A stretch of 64,000 nucleotides of DNA, from assembly GCA_034431765.1 (NCBI GenBank), contig DAOUDD010000095.1, positions 8,260 through 72,259 on the forward strand. Direction: 5' to 3'. Of the stretch, positions 60,637 through 64,000 are shown one piece after another; the stretch's first letter is position 1; the number at the start of each line of letters is the position of its first letter. The translations under genes and the position numbers were made by a program. This stretch comes from DASYAN01 sp034431765. GTDB taxonomy: Bacteria; Chloroflexota; Ktedonobacteria; Ktedonobacterales; Ktedonobacteraceae. Below the pieces are notes generated by a model. The model did no database searches and was not told where the DNA came from. It was given only the letters and a program-made list of their open reading frames with translations.

Positions 60637-61362
60637 TCAATGAACGGTACGCTTGTCTTGCGGAGGATTATAATAATCCCATAGCGCGCCATAGACGTCT
60701 GAATATTTTTCCTTAGTAGATGTGAGTAGAGTGCCGTTCTTCAAAGCATCGAAAAGTGCAAATCGTCCTGCCCTCACTCCAGCCTCTGATGCACTTACTT
60801 GAGTCTCGTAGGGGATATACTTTGAATTGTCATTGTAGATGTTACCCGAAGAGCTCTGAACAAATGGTACTCTAGCTGGTTTTGCATTATTTAGTACTGA
60901 GGCACGCGCTTTCCTATACGCCTCTTCGTAAATTTTCTTTGCATCACGATCAATGTCTCCTGGCATGCTTTTATTGTAGGTTATAGCATCCGTCAACGCA
61001 TTTGCCTTTTCGTTGAGCATTCCCTGGACATAATCAGCGCGACTGAGCTTCGTCCTATTCGTAGGAGTATTAGGACTAGAACCGCTTTGATAGGCCTGAG
61101 CGTGAGTCATCTCGCGGACAATTATGGCATCGGTAGAGTCAGAGTCTGTTTGATCAATGTACACAGTGTTTTTATCAGGGTCATAATATGATCCTCCCCC
61201 CGCTGTGTAGCTTACGGTAACATGGTAGTCTCGTTGAGTCTTTAAAGCATCTCTGCCAATGGAATTTCTGTTCAAGGCATTTATTATATCAGTAGTGCTA
61301 TCGCCCAGGTTCATGCCCCAATCGGAGGATAGCGCACCTCGCTTATCGATATAATAATCCAA
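60637..61362 (-). CDS. Metallopeptidase-like (M91/effector-type) protein, motif incomplete
   Basis: This protein of up to 241 residues contains IIVREMTHAQAY (about 80-91), which fits the HExxH zinc motif with the first His changed to Arg. Similar domains occur as effector or polymorphic-toxin tips. YDPDKNTVYID lies before the motif, as in M91-like effectors. The start is uncertain: TTG 61362 lacks a ribosome binding site and an in-frame TAG lies just upstream; ATG 61314 is an alternative. The gene may have lost an N-terminal delivery part. It lies directly upstream of the TIR-propeller gene on the same strand. Confidence 0.5.
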   Translation of the reverse strand: MDYYIDKRGALSSDWGMNLGDSTTDIINALNRNSIGRDALKTQRDYHVTVSYTAGGGSYYDPDKNTVYIDQTDSDSTDAIIVREMTHAQAYQSGSSPNTPTNRTKLSRADYVQGMLNEKANALTDAITYNKSMPGDIDRDAKKIYEEAYRKARASVLNNAKPARVPFVQSSSGNIYNDNSKYIPYETQVSASEAGVRAGRFALFDALKNGTLLTSTKEKYSDVYGALWDYYNPPQDKRTVH

Positions 61363-61547
61363 AAAGGGCTAATTTTCAAGGGTATTTCTGTGAAGTAATT
61401 CACTATCTAGAAAATTAGCCTTGATTCTAATAGGGAACACTGCTAGTTCATTTATAAAATTTTCAAGAAAATTTATTTGACCATCTTCCATCCAAATAAT
61501 AACACATGCATTTATAGATAAGGGAGTTTAGGAGGTTGAAATTAATA

Positions 61548-61622
61548 ATGGAAATCTATATGTGTAATTTGGTCGGTCAAAAAGGGGGTATCGTGGCAGA
61601 AACTTCCACTACAAGAGTGTAG
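61548..61622 (+). pseudogene. ParA-like N-terminal stub
   Basis: AGGAGG (61530-61535) precedes a 24-codon frame encoding MEIYMCNLVGQKGGI and then an unrelated tail. The xLxGQKGGxxxxT pattern is the start of a ParA/MinD-type deviant Walker A motif, lost after GGI where the repeat-like sequence begins. I take it as a relic of a P-loop ATPase gene. The evidence is short. Confidence 0.35.
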
Positions 61623-61625
61623 TAG

Positions 61626-61647
61626 GGCACGGCGTCCCGGCCGTGCC
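61626..61647. repeat. GC-rich palindrome (REP-like)
   Basis: GGCACGG (61626-61632) and CCGTGCC (61641-61647) form a perfect stem around CGTCCCGG. It abuts the ParA-like stub. The following 61653-61983 segment has open frames on both strands but no recognisable protein. It may be part of a dispersed element. Confidence 0.5.
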
Positions 61648-61983
61648 AGACCATGCTCGCTTTGCCATGCAGAAGGAAAGGCGAGGGAAGTAATGGGAAG
61701 CATACTCTGCGAGTGACAGACTATAGAAATGACTTACCCCGAATTTTCGAGGAGCATTTTCCATCCCTCGCACCCGTTTTTCTTGTAGGAACGCAGAGGG
61801 CCGTGCAGGGAGAGGGTTTGTGGAACGTCTCGCGTAGGGGAGGATTTCTCACAGCCTGCACTTCGCTTGATCGCGACATACCCCACGTTTTGGCAACTTT
61901 TGGAAAAAGTTCGGGACGTTTCATAGAAAGCCCTCTTCAAAGCAATGTGTCGATACAGATTCAAAACTCTCAGTCTTCAGGGG

Positions 61984-62733
61984 CTACTTGAGTTGCGTGG
62001 CCGTTGAAATAGCGAACGCGAGTCGCACAAGTTCTGTATGTGTCCCTGGAAAGAAAAGCGCAGCCCCTTTCTGCAAATGATAACCCGAATTATTGATAGC
62101 CTGGCGATAGCTCTCCGGCAGAGGGGAAGAAAGCTGCAAGAGGAACCGGGCGTATCCATTGGTCAACTGTCCGGCTTTGAGTACACCATCCCACTGCTTC
62201 CAATCCTGGACAGGAGAACGAAGCATGTTATCTGCCACATAGACATTCTCCACCAGCACAGGGCCATCATTCACTGCCATTTCCTGGATACGGCGCACAA
62301 TGGGGGTAGGATCGCCAGCAGTAATCAATGCATCAGTTAAATGGCAGACAAGAGGGGCTGGATTTTCCCGAAAATCCATCAGGTGATTCTTTAACAACGT
62401 CTCCACTACTGAAAATCCAGTAGCCGTATCTGTGTCTCCATCCGCACTGATAACAGGAACACCATGCTTTACCAACTCGGGGAGATCACAAATCCCATCA
62501 AGTACATCCAATACTTTTGTGCTGTACGCGAAGATCGCAATTTTATAGCGCCTTTGTACAACCCCATCACGCATTGAACGACGAACCATATCTTTTATCG
62601 CCTCTTGTAGGGCTTTATTCACCATAGCTATCTTCGTTGTTGCACCACATCGATCATTCATAGAATAACTTGCATCTATGAGATAAATCACGAGCGCGGG
62701 TCGTAAAGATGTTACAGGCTGAGTATAAGGCAT
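61984..62733 (-). CDS. von Willebrand factor A domain protein (TerY-like)
   Basis: This 249-residue protein is essentially one vWA domain. The metal-ion adhesion motif DASYS (about 20-24) is at the end of strand 1. The Thr of DTATG (about 99) and Asp of LTDALIT (about 131) complete the metal site. There is no signal peptide, so it is cytoplasmic like TerY and related vWA proteins of stress and kinase-phosphatase modules. Its partners (kinase or PP2C) are not visible next to it. AGGAGG lies 7 nt before the ATG. Confidence 0.82.
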   Translation of the reverse strand: MPYTQPVTSLRPALVIYLIDASYSMNDRCGATTKIAMVNKALQEAIKDMVRRSMRDGVVQRRYKIAIFAYSTKVLDVLDGICDLPELVKHGVPVISADGDTDTATGFSVVETLLKNHLMDFRENPAPLVCHLTDALITAGDPTPIVRRIQEMAVNDGPVLVENVYVADNMLRSPVQDWKQWDGVLKAGQLTNGYARFLLQLSSPLPESYRQAINNSGYHLQKGAALFFPGTHTELVRLAFAISTATQLK

Positions 62734-63180
62734 CTCGTGACCTCCTATTCATCATTTTATTTTATGTACCGGGCAGCCTGGCGAAGATTGTTAGGCTACA
62801 CCGCTCAAGCAATCCATGCACATGTACACAATTTTACACAAGCATACCACATACTGCAATACTGACCCGATATGCCGATACGCTTGATAAGAGTGAGGCA
62901 AGGATTGATGTCAAGCATATTTTTCTTGCTCAGGCGATCTGTTGTGAGGAGCATCCTCCATCGGAGGTGTACAGTAGGAAAGGCGTTGTATCGTCGGAGG
63001 GGCCAATGTCCCAGCCACTGTTGGCATCGACGAAGGGGAGTGCGCCTACTGCACGAGGGAGTTGTGATATCCGCTCCCATTCTACTTTCGCCTTCGTTAT
63101 AGGGATCCTAAAAACACCGCTTCTTATAGACATTGTGAGGAAAGGTACAAATGCGGCATATTTAAACAGAAAATGACACG
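62734..63180. other. Intergenic region without a supported gene
   Basis: Upstream of the vWA gene lies about 450 bp with a minus-strand frame (62930-63133) that has plausible composition but no ribosome binding site and no recognised motif. It could be a gene fragment. No RNA gene is seen. Confidence 0.4.
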
Positions 63181-63226
63181 AAAATAAAAAGAGAGGGATG
63201 TGAACAATTCGTTCACATTTCCTCTC
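63181..63226 (-). terminator. Intrinsic terminator of the small secreted-protein gene
   Basis: GAGAGGGATGTGAAC (63191-63205) and GTTCACATTTCCTCTC (63211-63226) form a long hairpin. On the minus strand TTTTTATTTT follows. The predicted original stop at 63231 lies directly upstream. Confidence 0.85.
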
Positions 63227-63230
63227 CTGT

Positions 63231-63741
63231 TTACCAGAGAGTGGTTGCTAACCAGCGTTCAGGGTTGGGTTTTCTGTTGAAAGTCACCGTGCGTGTGCTA
63301 TTCATGAGAGTCGGGAACGATGTGGCTGTGGTGTTGTCACTGGCGTTATGATGGTGTGCCACTGCCTGTTCCCTGTGCATCAGTGATATCGACCTGGAAG
63401 CCATTAATCGCAATAGTAACATCTGCACCATTGACAGTCTGGGTCGTCGTTTGCGTCCCTGCATTTGTACCATAGCTCACAGTGGTATCAAATTGACCAT
63501 CCTGTGTATAGACTTCCAGGGTAGTGCTATCAAGAACTGTAATAGTGCTATCGACACCATTGAGTTTGACCGGTGCAGACTCCTGACTGAGATCAACTGC
63601 TTGCCCATTCAGGGTAACGATTGGAGTAGTGGGAGCAGCAGCGTGAGACGTTCCAACGGCGAAGATCGCTACTAAAAGCAAGCAGAGCGGAATACATATT
63701 CCTGCTAGTAAGCGCAACGAGAAATGTTTCTTTGGCATCAT
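63231..63741 (-). CDS. Small secreted protein, probably frameshifted near the C-terminus
   Basis: The frame from ATG 63741 encodes 131 residues: a signal peptide (basic start, hydrophobic core about 8-27, cleavage near SHAAA) and a Thr/Val-rich beta domain. It stops at 63346. AAAGGAG lies about 8 nt upstream. A second minus-strand frame continues from about 63356 to a stop at 63231 (tail NRKPNPERWLATTLW), ending directly at the terminator. I infer one original gene of about 170 residues with a single-base frameshift, real or a sequencing error. Function is unknown; there are no enzyme motifs. Confidence 0.6.
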
Positions 63742-64000
63742 GCGTTTCTCCTTTGTGTTCCATTGCTTTCATATACTGTCTCTGAATCAAAGCACAAAAC
63801 AACATTATAGAGATATATTTATACAGCCGGACAGCAGGTCATCGTTCCCTCAAATTGCACGCACCCTGGCCGCAAGATGTTCACTCCAAACGTGTTTCGT
63901 CACGATCTACTATAACCGCTTATGGGAAATCAGTACAATAACAGGTACCAGGGCAAAGTAAAAGTCAGGGACGATCAAGGAGCAAGCGAATGGCCTGGAG
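63742..64000. other. Right edge, no gene supported
   Basis: The last 259 bases lie upstream of the secreted-protein gene. I see no convincing coding sequence or promoter boxes. Confidence 0.4.

Noticed and set aside
61653..61991. 112-codon plus-strand frame and overlapping minus frames upstream of the vWA gene
   Set aside because: Open on several frames at once, no ribosome binding site, no motif; more likely repeat or intergenic sequence.
62930..63133. 67-codon minus-strand frame
   Set aside because: Composition is plausible but there is no ribosome binding site and no recognised domain; kept only as a possible fragment.

Overview
The window most resembles a soil Ktedonobacteria-type member of the Chloroflexota. 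I infer this from gene content and could not test it by search: a large HTH/NB-ARC/TPR regulator, a fused E1 alpha-beta 2-oxoacid dehydrogenase, plant-polysaccharide hydrolases with a sugar ABC transporter, a group II intron, IS elements, many short repeats and roughly 50% G+C. Most genes carry clear GGAGG-type ribosome binding sites. At least two appear to be leaderless.

The most unusual locus is at the left end. A selenocysteine tRNA gene (selC, anticodon UCA) on the minus strand is cut inside the 3' strand of its acceptor stem by a 2.4-kb group II intron. The intron encodes a reverse transcriptase/maturase with an HNH endonuclease. Domain V, domain VI with a bulged A, a GUGCG 5' end and candidate EBS1/EBS2-IBS1/IBS2 pairings are all visible. 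Joining the exons at the predicted sites restores an 8-bp acceptor stem, a G discriminator and CCA. Selenocysteine incorporation would then depend on intron splicing.

2.9-16 kb: a HAD phosphatase; a membrane-anchored secreted protein with Pro-Thr repeats; a NIF3-like protein; an SDR enzyme; an intact ISAs1-family insertion with an 18-bp inverted repeat and a 10-bp target duplication; a CoiA-like nuclease; an XRE/NB-ARC/TPR regulator; a NUDIX hydrolase; a flavin disulfide oxidoreductase. 16-25 kb: a GH42 beta-galactosidase, a TnpB relic, a degenerate E1 alpha gene divergent from an intact E1 alpha-beta fusion, an APH-type kinase, a PhyH dioxygenase and a zinc-ribbon protein. 25-31 kb: M16 peptidase, TPR protein, roadblock/LC7 protein and nucleoside diphosphate kinase in one direction. 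31-42.5 kb: an SDR/TetR divergent pair, a small Cys-rich protein, a CPBP protease, nicotinate phosphoribosyltransferase, a CrtI-type desaturase, an alpha/beta hydrolase, a coiled-coil membrane protein and a second flavin disulfide oxidoreductase.

42.7-50.8 kb is a sugar-utilisation operon: binding lipoprotein, two permeases, a GH43 lipoprotein and a cytoplasmic GH43. A divergent LacI regulator and two perfect TTACAACGTTGTAA palindromes lie at its head. No transporter ATPase is encoded with it. 50.8-58.7 kb: a small DD-peptidase-like protein, glucose-6-phosphate dehydrogenase, CsbD, a truncated methyltransferase, two GT-C type membrane glycosyltransferases and a YiiD-type thioesterase. 59-64 kb is an accessory-looking stretch: a TIR/transmembrane/beta-propeller protein, a metallopeptidase-like protein lacking one motif histidine, a ParA-like stub beside a GC-rich palindrome, a von Willebrand A protein, and a small secreted protein that looks frameshifted.

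No CRISPR array, rRNA or tRNA other than selC was seen.
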